The notes: a model not told the origin generated them from the sequence alone. A stretch of DNA of 6,626 nucleotides from Mesorhizobium sp. (GCA_030698645.1 JAUYMV010000221.1:1-6626), one strand, 5' to 3'; shown: positions 1-6,007, counted from the stretch's first letter. Numbers and translations are program-made.

Positions 1-136
1 CCCGCTCCTTCTTGGCGAGCTTCTGGAAGCCCCAATCGTCGAGCAGACGATAGTGCAGCCAGTACTGGTTGACCGCGCCGAGTTCCAGAAAGAGGGCCTC
101 GTTAAGCCGCTCGATGACCTGCTTTTCGCCCTTCAT
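1..136 (-). CDS. bfr: Bacterioferritin, N-terminal part (runs off left edge)
   Basis: Bacterioferritin is the cytoplasmic 24-subunit, haem-containing ferritin that oxidises Fe(II) and stores it as a mineral core. Only the first 45 residues are here, but they are diagnostic: the protein opens [15 protein letters not shown] and continues with [15 protein letters not shown], the classic first helix. Glu18, a ferroxidase-centre ligand, and the helix tyrosine Tyr25 are both present. The second helix, with the haem-ligand Met and further iron ligands, lies outside the window. The ATG at 134-136 follows a GGGAG Shine-Dalgarno at 7 nt spacing. It lies inside the end of the upstream bfd gene, a 35-nt overlap that implies coupled translation. 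Family identity is secure; completeness cannot be judged. Confidence 0.95.
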   Translation of the reverse strand, partial: MKGEKQVIERLNEALFLELGAVNQYWLHYRLLDDWGFQKLAKKER

Positions 137-413
137 GGCCCTTGCTCCCGAACTGACCGCGCAATCCGCGCACGCGGTCGAGGTATGACACGATCTCCGT
201 CGCACCCGGATCGGTGCGCGCGTGGAACCCTTCGGTCACGCGGATGATCGTTTCCACCACATTTGGGAAGCAGCCGCAACAGCGCCCGCGCTTGGCGAGC
301 GCATGGTATACCTTCGCCGGCACGATGAGCTGCCAGGGATCCGCCTCGAGCAGCCTCAATATGGTCTGCTCGATCTCCTTTTCGCTGATCAGGTTGCAGT
401 GACAAACGAGCAT
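102..413 (-). CDS. bfd: Bfd-like [2Fe-2S] bacterioferritin-associated ferredoxin
   Basis: Bfd proteins donate electrons to bacterioferritin so that stored Fe(III) is reduced and released to the cytosol. This 103-aa protein starts MLVCHCN, giving the Cys4-x-Cys6 pair, and has RCCGCFP at residues 44-50, giving Cys45-x2-Cys48 with an additional Cys46. E. coli Bfd is 64 aa with Cys4/6/39/42, so the cysteine pairs here are six residues further apart (loop [18 protein letters not shown]). A basic tail of about 30 residues ([24 protein letters not shown]) extends beyond the fold. Residues 94-103 are encoded within the overlap with bfr. The gene starts 5 nt after the porin stop, with AGG about 6 nt before the ATG. 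The adjacent bfr strongly supports the assignment; the exact electron-transfer role is inferred from the family. Confidence 0.9.
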   Translation of the reverse strand: MLVCHCNLISEKEIEQTILRLLEADPWQLIVPAKVYHALAKRGRCCGCFPNVVETIIRVTEGFHARTDPGATEIVSYLDRVRGLRGQFGSKGHEGRKAGHRAA

Positions 414-418
414 AAGAC

Positions 419-1546
419 CTATTTGCGCGTTGAAAATTCAAGGGACTTGGTCAGCCGAAGACCGAGAACGTGGGATTCGACGGCTGCTTCCCTCAGATGG
501 GCATAGCCGCCAGAGATATCGATGCCGTTCCCGAATTCATAGCCGGCCGAGACCTGAGCGACATGGTCGCGATCCCGCGTCGAACCGGCAAAGTCGATGG
601 TGCGGAGCGTAGCGGCGACTTCGCCATGCCACGGACCGTGCCTAAGCTGCAGGCCGGCGGTGGCATAGAGCGCGTCGTCGCCGGCGATGCCCGCGGCGTC
701 GGAGAAGTAGGCGAGTTCCGCGGTGACGCCGAGCGTCACGCCGCTGGGAAACTCGGTTTCCTTCGTGACGCCGGCGACGAAGCCGTTCTCGGTGGCGGTC
801 TCGGTGACGCCGGCCGACAGATGGCGGTAGCCGAGGTGGTAGCTGAAGCCCGGCAGCGCGGCGATTTCCGCGCCGTCGAGCGTCACCGAGACATTGTCGA
901 GTTCGCCGGTGTTGCCGGCGCCGCCATTGGCGACGACGTTGCGGCCGCGCCGGGTGAAGATCGAATCCGACAGGACGGTGTCGTCGGCATAGAAGATGTT
1001 GGCGCCGAGCGTGTGCTTGCCGCCGTTACCGGCGTCGAAGGCATAGGCGGCGCCAAAGCCCAGCTGCTCGGCAAGCTCGTAGTCCTCGGCGAAGACGGTG
1101 CCGAAGACGCCCGGCGTGTTGTCCCAGGCGGTGCCGAACCCCGGGCCGAACTTGCCGGCGAGGAAGGTGAATCCGCCAAGATCGGCCTGAACGTTCAGCG
1201 TGTCGACGTAGAGGCCCTGGTCGCCGAAGAAGCGGTCCTCGAAGGGCAGCGGGTCGGCGACGGCTTCGAGTGTCAGGCCGGTGTTGATGGAGAAGACCGG
1301 CGTCAGCACGAATTTGAGGCCGAGATTTCCGCTGAGGTAGAGATCGTTGGTCTCGTTGGCCGGGTCGTCCGAGCGGAACACCCAGTCATTGCCCAGTTCC
1401 AGATCGAGCGTTCCCTCGATGTAGGGATAGCTCGCCGGCGCCTCGGCCGGCGTTTCGACGGCGGCGGGATCGGCGGCGAAGCCAGGCGCGGCAGTCAGGC
1501 CGATCGCCAGCGCGGAGGCGAGCAGCGCGGCAATTCGGTCGGTCAT
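419..1546 (-). CDS. Outer-membrane beta-barrel, porin-like protein
   Basis: This 375-aa protein has a Sec signal peptide (MTDRIAALLASALAIGLTAAPGFA, probable cleavage after Ala24). The mature part is rich in alternating hydrophobic/polar stretches with Gly and aromatics, such as YIEGTLDLELGNDWVF, LYLSGNLGLKFVLTPVF, VTAELAYFSDAA, AQVSAGYEFGNGIDISGGYAHL and VLGLRLTKSLEF, as expected of amphipathic barrel strands. It has no cysteines and no cytoplasmic domain. I do not recognise a named family; it is most like an alphaproteobacterial porin. The last strand seems to end at LEF, followed by a four-residue tail STRK, so the usual C-terminal Phe is not terminal. A GGGGGAA ribosome site lies about 7 nt before the ATG. 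Its position between an imelysin and bfd-bfr suggests passage of iron or another metal across the outer membrane; that is inference. Confidence 0.75.
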   Translation of the reverse strand: MTDRIAALLASALAIGLTAAPGFAADPAAVETPAEAPASYPYIEGTLDLELGNDWVFRSDDPANETNDLYLSGNLGLKFVLTPVFSINTGLTLEAVADPLPFEDRFFGDQGLYVDTLNVQADLGGFTFLAGKFGPGFGTAWDNTPGVFGTVFAEDYELAEQLGFGAAYAFDAGNGGKHTLGANIFYADDTVLSDSIFTRRGRNVVANGGAGNTGELDNVSVTLDGAEIAALPGFSYHLGYRHLSAGVTETATENGFVAGVTKETEFPSGVTLGVTAELAYFSDAAGIAGDDALYATAGLQLRHGPWHGEVAATLRTIDFAGSTRDRDHVAQVSAGYEFGNGIDISGGYAHLREAAVESHVLGLRLTKSLEFSTRK

Positions 1547-1576
1547 GGTCGGTTCCCCCGGTTCAAGCCAGTAAGT

Positions 1577-1605
1577 GTGATATGTAATAACATTACATCC
1601 GTCTA
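1577..1605 (-). promoter_or_regulatory. Zur-like palindromic operator within a possible internal promoter
   Basis: The 56-nt gap between the imelysin stop and the porin ATG holds a perfect 7-3-7 inverted repeat at 1582-1598 (ATGTAAT-AAC-ATTACAT). On the minus strand the site GTAATGTTATTACATATC matches 16 of 18 positions of the alphaproteobacterial Zur-type pattern GTNATGTTATAACATNAC as I remember it. A weak promoter fits around it: TAGACG at 1605-1600 as -35 (overlapping the imelysin stop codon), a 17-nt spacer filled by the palindrome, and TATCAC at 1582-1577 as -10. A start near 1570 would leave a leader of about 24 nt. The palindrome is seen directly; the assignment to Zur or another Fur-family regulator, and the promoter, are inferred. 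Confidence 0.5.
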
Positions 1606-2883
1606 CTGGAAAACCGCTCCCGGATTGTCAAGGCTGTCGGAGCCTCCGAAGGAGATCGCATCGAGCTTCAGCGCGGCCGCCGCGCGCTCGATCGCCCTGG
1701 TCTGCGCGACGAGGCCGTCGATCGCCGCCTGCACCACGGCGTTGCCCTCGGCATTGCCCTCGCCGATCATCTGGTCGTAGGCCTCGCCGCCTTCCGCGCG
1801 CTTGCGCATCGCCTCCATGGCGGCGATCGTCATGTCGAGCTTGGCCGACAGTTCCATATCAACCGCCGCGTCGCTCTCGCGGAGCAGCGTCGACAGCGAT
1901 GGTCCGGTCACCATCGAGCCGTCGACCCGCTGGTAGGCGCCGCCGTAGACATTGCGGATGCCGATCGCGTCGTAGAGATGCGAGATGTGGGTGTTGTCGG
2001 AGAAACAGTCGTGCTCCTCCTCCGGATCGTGCAGCAAGAGGCCGAGCTTCATGCGCTCGCCGGCCAGTTCGCCGTAGGACAGCGAGCCGAGCCCGGTCAG
2101 GATGGTCGACAGGCCGGCTTTCGGGTCGCCCTCGACGAGCACCTTTCGGGCGGCGCCGTCGGCGGTCCAGTTGGCGACCATCTCGGCGAGGTCGGCGACC
2201 AGCAGATCGGAGGCGGCCGAAAGATAGGCGGCGCGCCGCTCGCAATTGCCGCCGGTGCAGGCGTCCGCGTCGAAATCGGTGAAGGGACGGTTGCCGGCGC
2301 CCGGCCCGGCGCCGTTCAGATCCTGGCCCCAGAGCAGGAACTCGATGGCGTGATAGCCGGTCGCCACGTTGGACTCGATGCCGCCCGCCTCCTGCAACGT
2401 GCCGGAGAGGAATTCCGGCGTGATGCTGGACGCGTCGGTCGCCACGCCGTTGATTGTGATCGACGGGTTGGCGATGACATTGGCGGTATAGAGCGTGTTG
2501 TCGTCGGATTCGGCGCCGTAGTTCGGATCGACATAATCGATCAGCCCCTCATCGAGCGGCCAGGCATTCACCCTGCCTTCCCAGGCATCGACGATGGCAT
2601 TGCCGAAGCGGTAGGCCTCGCTCTGCTGATAGGGGATGCGCGACGCCTTCCACGCGGCGCGCGCCGCGTCGAGCGTCCGCTGCGACGGCGCGGCGATCAG
2701 CGCATCGACGGCCGCGTCGAGCGCCCTGGCCGTGATCAGCGCATCTTCGTAGGTGGCGAGCGCGATGTCCGAATAGGTGACGAGAACCGCCTTCGGATCG
2801 GTCTGCGCCTCGGCCGGCAGGGCGAAGGCGGTAAGCAGGGCGGTCGTCGCGAGCGCCAACAGGCGCCGGGGCTGGGTGTTCAT
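1603..2883 (-). CDS. Secreted imelysin-family (peptidase M75, IrpA-like) protein
   Basis: Imelysins are periplasmic or outer-membrane-associated proteins, usually iron-regulated and linked to iron uptake; IrpA of cyanobacteria and EfeO's C-terminal domain are relatives. Despite the M75 label a protease role is doubtful for most. The 426-aa protein has a signal peptide (MNTQPRRLLALATTALLTAFALPAEA, cleavage about Ala26), the helical SRIPYQQSEAYRFGN and WPLDEGLIDYV region at residues 81-117, and the family GxHxxE motif as G176-Y-H178-A-I-E181 followed by FLLWGQDL. Further on, DACTGGNCERRAAYL is the cysteine-pair segment typical of IrpA-type members. The ATG at 2881-2883 is chosen because it begins the signal peptide and follows GGAG at 7 nt; an in-frame ATG at 3018 has no ribosome site. 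It is the promoter-proximal gene of the iron cluster. The di-haem oxidoreductase and second imelysin that often accompany this family are absent. Confidence 0.92.
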   Translation of the reverse strand: MNTQPRRLLALATTALLTAFALPAEAQTDPKAVLVTYSDIALATYEDALITARALDAAVDALIAAPSQRTLDAARAAWKASRIPYQQSEAYRFGNAIVDAWEGRVNAWPLDEGLIDYVDPNYGAESDDNTLYTANVIANPSITINGVATDASSITPEFLSGTLQEAGGIESNVATGYHAIEFLLWGQDLNGAGPGAGNRPFTDFDADACTGGNCERRAAYLSAASDLLVADLAEMVANWTADGAARKVLVEGDPKAGLSTILTGLGSLSYGELAGERMKLGLLLHDPEEEHDCFSDNTHISHLYDAIGIRNVYGGAYQRVDGSMVTGPSLSTLLRESDAAVDMELSAKLDMTIAAMEAMRKRAEGGEAYDQMIGEGNAEGNAVVQAAIDGLVAQTRAIERAAAALKLDAISFGGSDSLDNPGAVFQ

Positions 2884-3017
2884 CGGTGTCTCCAGGGAAA
2901 AGCCCGGCGGTGGCGGGGCACGGGCGCGGCGTGGTTCGGGCGCCAGGCCTCCGTCGGACGGGATTTCACCGCGCGCGGGCGCGGCCATGGGATAGATGGC
3001 AAGGTGTCCTCCAGACA

Positions 3018-3036
3018 TGCCGGTTCAAGGCCGGCA
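3018..3036 (-). other. Small hairpin in the imelysin mRNA leader
   Basis: A perfect 6-bp inverted repeat, TGCCGG/CCGGCA, encloses a 7-nt loop inside the roughly 180-nt leader between the predicted promoters and the imelysin ATG. There is no following T-run, so it is not a clear terminator. The rest of the leader (2884-3062) is very GC-rich and shows no recognisable riboswitch or conserved small gene. It may affect mRNA stability or translation; no function is shown. Confidence 0.3.
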
Positions 3037-3068
3037 CACCAGGGCGCGCCGATGGCGCTTCGCCTCAA

Positions 3069-3106
3069 TTCATAGGGGATTCTCAATACTTGTCAACATT
3101 TGTCAA
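3069..3106 (-). promoter_or_regulatory. Two overlapping sigma70-like promoters on a 10-bp tandem repeat
   Basis: On the minus strand two consensus -35 hexamers TTGACA occur exactly 10 bp apart (3106-3101 and 3096-3091), forming a direct repeat TTGACAAATG/TTGACAAGTA. The first pairs with GAGAAT (3084-3079) and the second with TATGAA (3074-3069), each at a 16-nt spacer and 4 of 6 matches in the -10. Predicted starts are near 3072 and 3062, about 180-190 nt before the imelysin ATG. The stretch is sharply AT-richer than the flanking coding DNA. Which -10 is used cannot be decided from sequence. The repeat could alternatively be a tandem regulator site, since the copies lie one helical turn apart. 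Confidence 0.5.
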
Positions 3107-3131
3107 GTTAAAGACCACGTAAAATCAATAG

Positions 3132-3148
3132 GTTGGAATTATTCTAAA
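3132..3148. promoter_or_regulatory. Irr-box (ICE)-like palindrome upstream of the iron cluster
   Basis: The site GTTGGAA-TTA-TTCTAAA has the 7-3-7 geometry of the iron control element bound by Irr, the haem-responsive Fur-family regulator of rhizobia (TTTAGAA-N3-TTCTAAA as I recall it). The right half is perfect and the left half matches 5 of 7. Its centre (3140) lies about 68-78 bp upstream of the predicted starts, beyond the -35 boxes, a position that fits activation under iron limitation rather than blocking of RNA polymerase. It sits in the short gap after the anti-sigma gene. The iron-related genes downstream make the assignment coherent; binding itself is inferred. Confidence 0.6.
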
Positions 3149-3162
3149 GAAGCAGGGCTCGA

Positions 3163-3516
3163 TCAGGACCGCATGAAGGACCAGATCAGCCCGACGATCA
3201 GGGCAAAGCCGATCGCCGGCAGGACGAGGTCGCGCCACCAGGCTCGCTGCGCGCCGGCCGGCCGCGGCATCGCCGGCGCCGACCTGCCCTGCGCGGCGAT
3301 GAGTTCGTCGCGGATGCGCCGTTGCATCTCGGCCTGCGGCGTCATCGGTCCGACCGGCTCCTCCAGCTTGGCGATACGCTGCTGCCAGGCCGAAACCGCC
3401 AGCGCGAGCGCTGGATCCCTGCGCATGTCGCGTTCGAAGAAAGCGGTTTCCTTGGCGTCCATCAGGCCGAGCACGTAGTCGGCGACGCGCATGTCGTCGG
3501 AATCCTGTGCGCTCAT
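3163..3516 (-). CDS. Short RskA-like anti-sigma factor with one membrane segment
   Basis: The 117-aa product begins with a helical N-terminal domain typical of RskA/ChrR-like anti-sigma factors (VADYVLGLMDAKETAFFERDMRRDPALALAVSAWQ split over residues 11-44; compare the usual YVLGLL-x-ERxxFE-DP pattern), which would bind an ECF sigma factor at the inner face of the membrane. A linker rich in Ala/Pro/Arg leads to a single transmembrane helix at about residues 95-114 (LVLPAIGFALIVGLIW), and the protein ends at FMRS. RskA proteins usually carry a roughly 100-residue periplasmic domain after the helix; none is present, nor is a zinc-type HxxxCxxC motif. The ATG at 3514-3516 is preceded by a weak GAGAG site; an upstream in-frame ATG at 3576 lacks support. 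No sigma factor gene flanks it. Confidence 0.75.
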   Translation of the reverse strand: MSAQDSDDMRVADYVLGLMDAKETAFFERDMRRDPALALAVSAWQQRIAKLEEPVGPMTPQAEMQRRIRDELIAAQGRSAPAMPRPAGAQRAWWRDLVLPAIGFALIVGLIWSFMRS

Positions 3517-3744
3517 GGCTTCACTCTCGAAGACTCCCCCATCCGCCCAATCTACCAGATACCGGCGGCGGGGCACAGACGGGCGTCAGCGCGGCGACGA
3601 GACGCGAACGACACCGCAGGGGCGCCTCCAAACCGTCAGTTCCGGCGGTCTCCCCGGTCCCTGGGCCGCCAGCGAGCCGGTGGAAGCCATCCGCAGGTTG
3701 CATTGTGGTCGGCCACCTTAATCCGACGTTCAGACTCGGAACAT

Positions 3745-5187
3745 ATGGTCGAAACAGGTTCGGGCAGTGGTATGGAGTACATGGCAGAGGAAAACGCCGC
3801 AGAATCCGTGAAGACATCGGCTGATTCGGGCTCGACGGCCGATTTGATCGGCCGGATGGAACTGCTCGTGCGCGAGAACAACGAGGCGGTCCGCCGCATC
3901 GGCCGCGTCGATCACGTCACCTTGCTGCCGAACCGCGTGCAGTTCCTCGATGACTTTGCCCGGCATTCGGCCGCCTGCGAGCGTCCGCATCTCGTGCTGG
4001 TGGCGCTCGCCGAGGCGCGGCACTTCAACGAGATCTTGCGGGCGCTCGGGCACAGCTATTCCGAGGATTTCGTGCGCGAGGGCGCGGCGCGGCTGCTCGG
4101 CCTGCTGCCGGCCGGATCGCCTGTCTACCACGTCAGCGTGCTCAGCTTCGCCTTCTTCGCCGAAGGCGGCACCACGGCCGAACCGCCCCCGGTCGTGGCC
4201 GACATCGTCACGCGGTTCCAGGAGCCGATCCGCTGCCACGGCATTCCGATCAACAGCCGCATCGGCGTCGGCGTCACGCCGCTGGACGACACGGCAGCGG
4301 CGGCAAATGAAATGCTGCGCTCCGCGCTCGCCGCGGCGCAGGACAGCCGGCGCGGCTTCGACGGCTGGGCCTGGTATGACCGGACATCGGACGATGCGCA
4401 CAAGCGCTCCTTCCGCATTCTCGCCAAGCTCCCCGAGGCACTTGCCGCGGCCGACCGGCTCGCACTGCATTTCCAGCCGCGCATCGCGATGCAAAGGGGC
4501 AACTGCATCGGCGCCGAAGCGCTGATCCGGTGGACCGACGCCGAACTCGGCGTCGTGTCTCCAGCCGAGTTCGTGCCGCTTGCCGAGACGACGGCGCTGA
4601 TTACGCCGCTGACCGGCTGGGTCATCCGGCACGCCACGAGAGCCGTCGCCGGCTGGCAGAAAACCCACCCCGGCCTGCGGATTTCCATCAACATCTCGCC
4701 GAAGAACCTCGAGGAGCCGGAATTCGTCGACAGCATGCTCTGGCAGACCGAGGCGGCCGGCGTCGATCCGGCGCTGGTCGAGCTCGAGTTCACCGAGGGT
4801 ACGCTCGCCAGCAATCCGAGGCTCATGCTGCAGCAACTCGGCCGGCTGCGCAGCCGGGGCTTCGACATCGCCATCGACGATTTCGGCAGCGGCTATTCGA
4901 ACATGAGCTATCTCGGACAGTTGCCCGCGCAATATCTCAAGATCGACCAGAGCTTCGTGCGCACGCTCGACAGCGACGGCAAGAACCGCGTACTTGTCCG
5001 CTCCATCATCGACCTGGCGCATGCGCTCGACTACCGCGTCGTCGCCGAGGGCGTCGAGACGCAGAGCGCCTATGACACGCTAGCCGGCTGGGGCTGCGAC
5101 GAGGGTCAGGGCTATCTGATGAGCCGGCCGTTGCCCGAGCCAGCATTCCTGGACTGGCTGCACGCCGGCTGGCGCCGCAAGATCTAG
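3745..5187 (+). CDS. Cyclic-di-GMP phosphodiesterase: degenerate GGDEF plus EAL domain
   Basis: The 480-aa cytoplasmic protein should hydrolyse cyclic-di-GMP to pGpG, lowering the second messenger that favours biofilm over motility. Residues 1-50 are polar, with a short helix (LIGRMELLVRENNEAVRRIG). A GGDEF-like domain follows, from DHVTLLPNRVQFLDDF, but the signature is lost: the segment reads HVSVLSFAFFAEGG around residues 129-140, so it should not make cyclic-di-GMP. The EAL domain (about 230-475) keeps all expected catalytic positions: Glu258 in EALIRW, Asn316 in NISPKN, Glu348 in ELEFTE, Asp378-Asp379 in DDFGSG, Lys399 in LKID, Glu435 in AEGVE and Gln455 in GQGY. No transmembrane or PAS segment was found. 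The start is uncertain: ATGs at 3745, 3772 and 3781 are in frame and none has a strong ribosome site; 3745 has CGGA 4 nt upstream. Confidence 0.93.
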   Translation: MVETGSGSGMEYMAEENAAESVKTSADSGSTADLIGRMELLVRENNEAVRRIGRVDHVTLLPNRVQFLDDFARHSAACERPHLVLVALAEARHFNEILRALGHSYSEDFVREGAARLLGLLPAGSPVYHVSVLSFAFFAEGGTTAEPPPVVADIVTRFQEPIRCHGIPINSRIGVGVTPLDDTAAAANEMLRSALAAAQDSRRGFDGWAWYDRTSDDAHKRSFRILAKLPEALAAADRLALHFQPRIAMQRGNCIGAEALIRWTDAELGVVSPAEFVPLAETTALITPLTGWVIRHATRAVAGWQKTHPGLRISINISPKNLEEPEFVDSMLWQTEAAGVDPALVELEFTEGTLASNPRLMLQQLGRLRSRGFDIAIDDFGSGYSNMSYLGQLPAQYLKIDQSFVRTLDSDGKNRVLVRSIIDLAHALDYRVVAEGVETQSAYDTLAGWGCDEGQGYLMSRPLPEPAFLDWLHAGWRRKI

Positions 5188-5210
5188 TCTCGGTTCCCTT
5201 CAAGCGACGA

Positions 5211-5240
5211 CCGGCCCGCGTCGGGACGCGAATGGGCCGG
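5211..5240. terminator. Hairpin between convergent genes, possible bidirectional terminator
   Basis: CCGGCCC (5211-5217) pairs with GGGCCGG (5234-5240), and the interior GCGT/ACGC (5218-5221, 5226-5229) extends the stem after a 4-nt bulge on one side, with a CGGG loop. It sits in the 59-nt gap between the EAL stop and the convergent GntR stop, just where a shared terminator is expected. The tail CTTCTGTC is only mildly T-rich, so intrinsic termination would be weak. Confidence 0.5.
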
Positions 5241-5246
5241 CTTCTG

Positions 5247-5948
5247 TCATGGCGCGCGGCCCACGCCGGCGAGGCGGAGCGGCACCGGCAGCCTTTCGAA
5301 CCAGTCCTGGTGCTCCCGCGCCACCCGGGCGGCGGTCTCGGCGTCGCCGGACGCGATCGCATCGACGATCGGCTGGTGGCTGTCGGCGATCTCGACGAGG
5401 TCGAGCCCATCGGTCAGGAGGGTGATGGTGGTGCGCGTCTCGATCTGCAGCGATTGCCAGATGTTGAGCAGCAGCCGGTTCTTCGCCGCCGCCATGATGG
5501 CGCGGTGGAAGGCGACGGAATGGTCGACGACGCCCTGCGTGTCGCCTTTCTCGGCGGCGGCGCGCATCAGGTCGACCTCGCGCTGCAGCTGATCGAGATC
5601 GCAGGCGCCGCGCTTCGTCGCGATGCGCGTCGCCTGCTCCTCGAGCGCGCCGCGCACCGTGTAGATCTCGCGCAGTCCCTCGCCCATGACTTCCGCGACA
5701 TAGGTGCCGCGGCGCGGCAGGTTGGTGACGAGGCCGGTCGCCTCCAGTTCGCGCAGCGCCTCGCGCACCGGGCCCTGGCTGGTGCCGAATTCTTCCGCGA
5801 TGCGCAGTTCCACCAGCCGTTCTCCCGGATCGTAGTGCCCGCCGAGGATGCGACGCAGCAGCGCCTCCTTCAGGCGCTGGCGCAGCGGCGTGTTGACGAA
5901 GCCCGCGCTGGCGCCGTCCGCCGACCTTGCCTTCTGCGTTTCAGCCAT
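5247..5948 (-). CDS. GntR-family transcriptional regulator, FadR/FCD subclass
   Basis: This 233-aa regulator has an N-terminal winged helix-turn-helix (about residues 20-85), with the GntR signatures PGERLVELRIAEEFGTSQGPVREALRELEATGLV and PRRGTYVAEV read in segments, and a C-terminal all-helical FCD ligand-binding domain (about 92-215). Candidate metal or ligand residues in that domain are His148 (VAFHRAI), His191 (DSHQPI) and His213 (REHQDWF); the residue four before His148, often Asp or Asn in the family, is Ser144. It is divergent from a molybdenum-hydroxylase FAD-subunit gene and probably represses it until an effector binds. The ATG at 5946-5948 is chosen because GGA stands about 5-6 nt before it and the longer starts (6020, 6026) would place the start inside the divergent promoter/operator. 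The N-terminal 26 extra residues of the longer form look non-conserved. Confidence 0.9.
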   Translation of the reverse strand: MAETQKARSADGASAGFVNTPLRQRLKEALLRRILGGHYDPGERLVELRIAEEFGTSQGPVREALRELEATGLVTNLPRRGTYVAEVMGEGLREIYTVRGALEEQATRIATKRGACDLDQLQREVDLMRAAAEKGDTQGVVDHSVAFHRAIMAAAKNRLLLNIWQSLQIETRTTITLLTDGLDLVEIADSHQPIVDAIASGDAETAARVAREHQDWFERLPVPLRLAGVGRAP

Positions 5949-6007
5949 GATCGTCCGAATCCCCACGCCCTTGCTGCGTTGCAGCGTCTTATTCGGCGCC
6001 CGCGCTG

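Noticed and set aside
470..1780. 436-codon open frame on the plus strand opposite the porin and imelysin ends
   Set aside because: It is antisense to two well-supported genes, has low-complexity Gly/Ala/Val/Arg/Glu composition, no ribosome site and no recognisable domain; long antisense frames are common at this GC content.
2884..3018. Upstream in-frame start adding 45 residues to imelysin
   Set aside because: No ribosome site at 3018; the extension would bury the signal peptide internally, and the ATG at 2883 has GGAG at proper spacing.
1978..3075. 365-codon open frame on the plus strand opposite imelysin
   Set aside because: Antisense shadow of the imelysin gene with no signal, domain or ribosome site; imelysin has signal peptide and family motifs.
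3091..3106. RirA-type iron-responsive box (TGA-N9-TCA) in the TTGACA repeat
   Set aside because: The two copies are direct rather than inverted, and the second half reads ACA instead of TCA at the required spacing.
3322..3744. Upstream extension of the EAL open frame to an ATG at 3322
   Set aside because: The extra 141 codons run antisense through the anti-sigma gene and give Arg/His-rich sequence without homology or ribosome site.
3517..3744. Possible remnant of a sigma factor gene between the anti-sigma and EAL genes
   Set aside because: Translations of this 228-nt gap on both strands show no sigma region 2 or 4 pattern; the open frames are Pro/Arg-rich and look non-coding.
3738..3763. 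Possible EcfG/ECF promoter beginning GGAAC before the EAL gene
   Set aside because: No CGTT-type -10 at 16-17 nt; the following bases read TTCGG, and the GGAAC lies directly against a possible start codon.
3730..5022. 430-codon open frame on the minus strand opposite the EAL gene
   Set aside because: Composition is Arg/Ala/Glu/His-rich without a domain, whereas the plus frame encodes a complete EAL domain.
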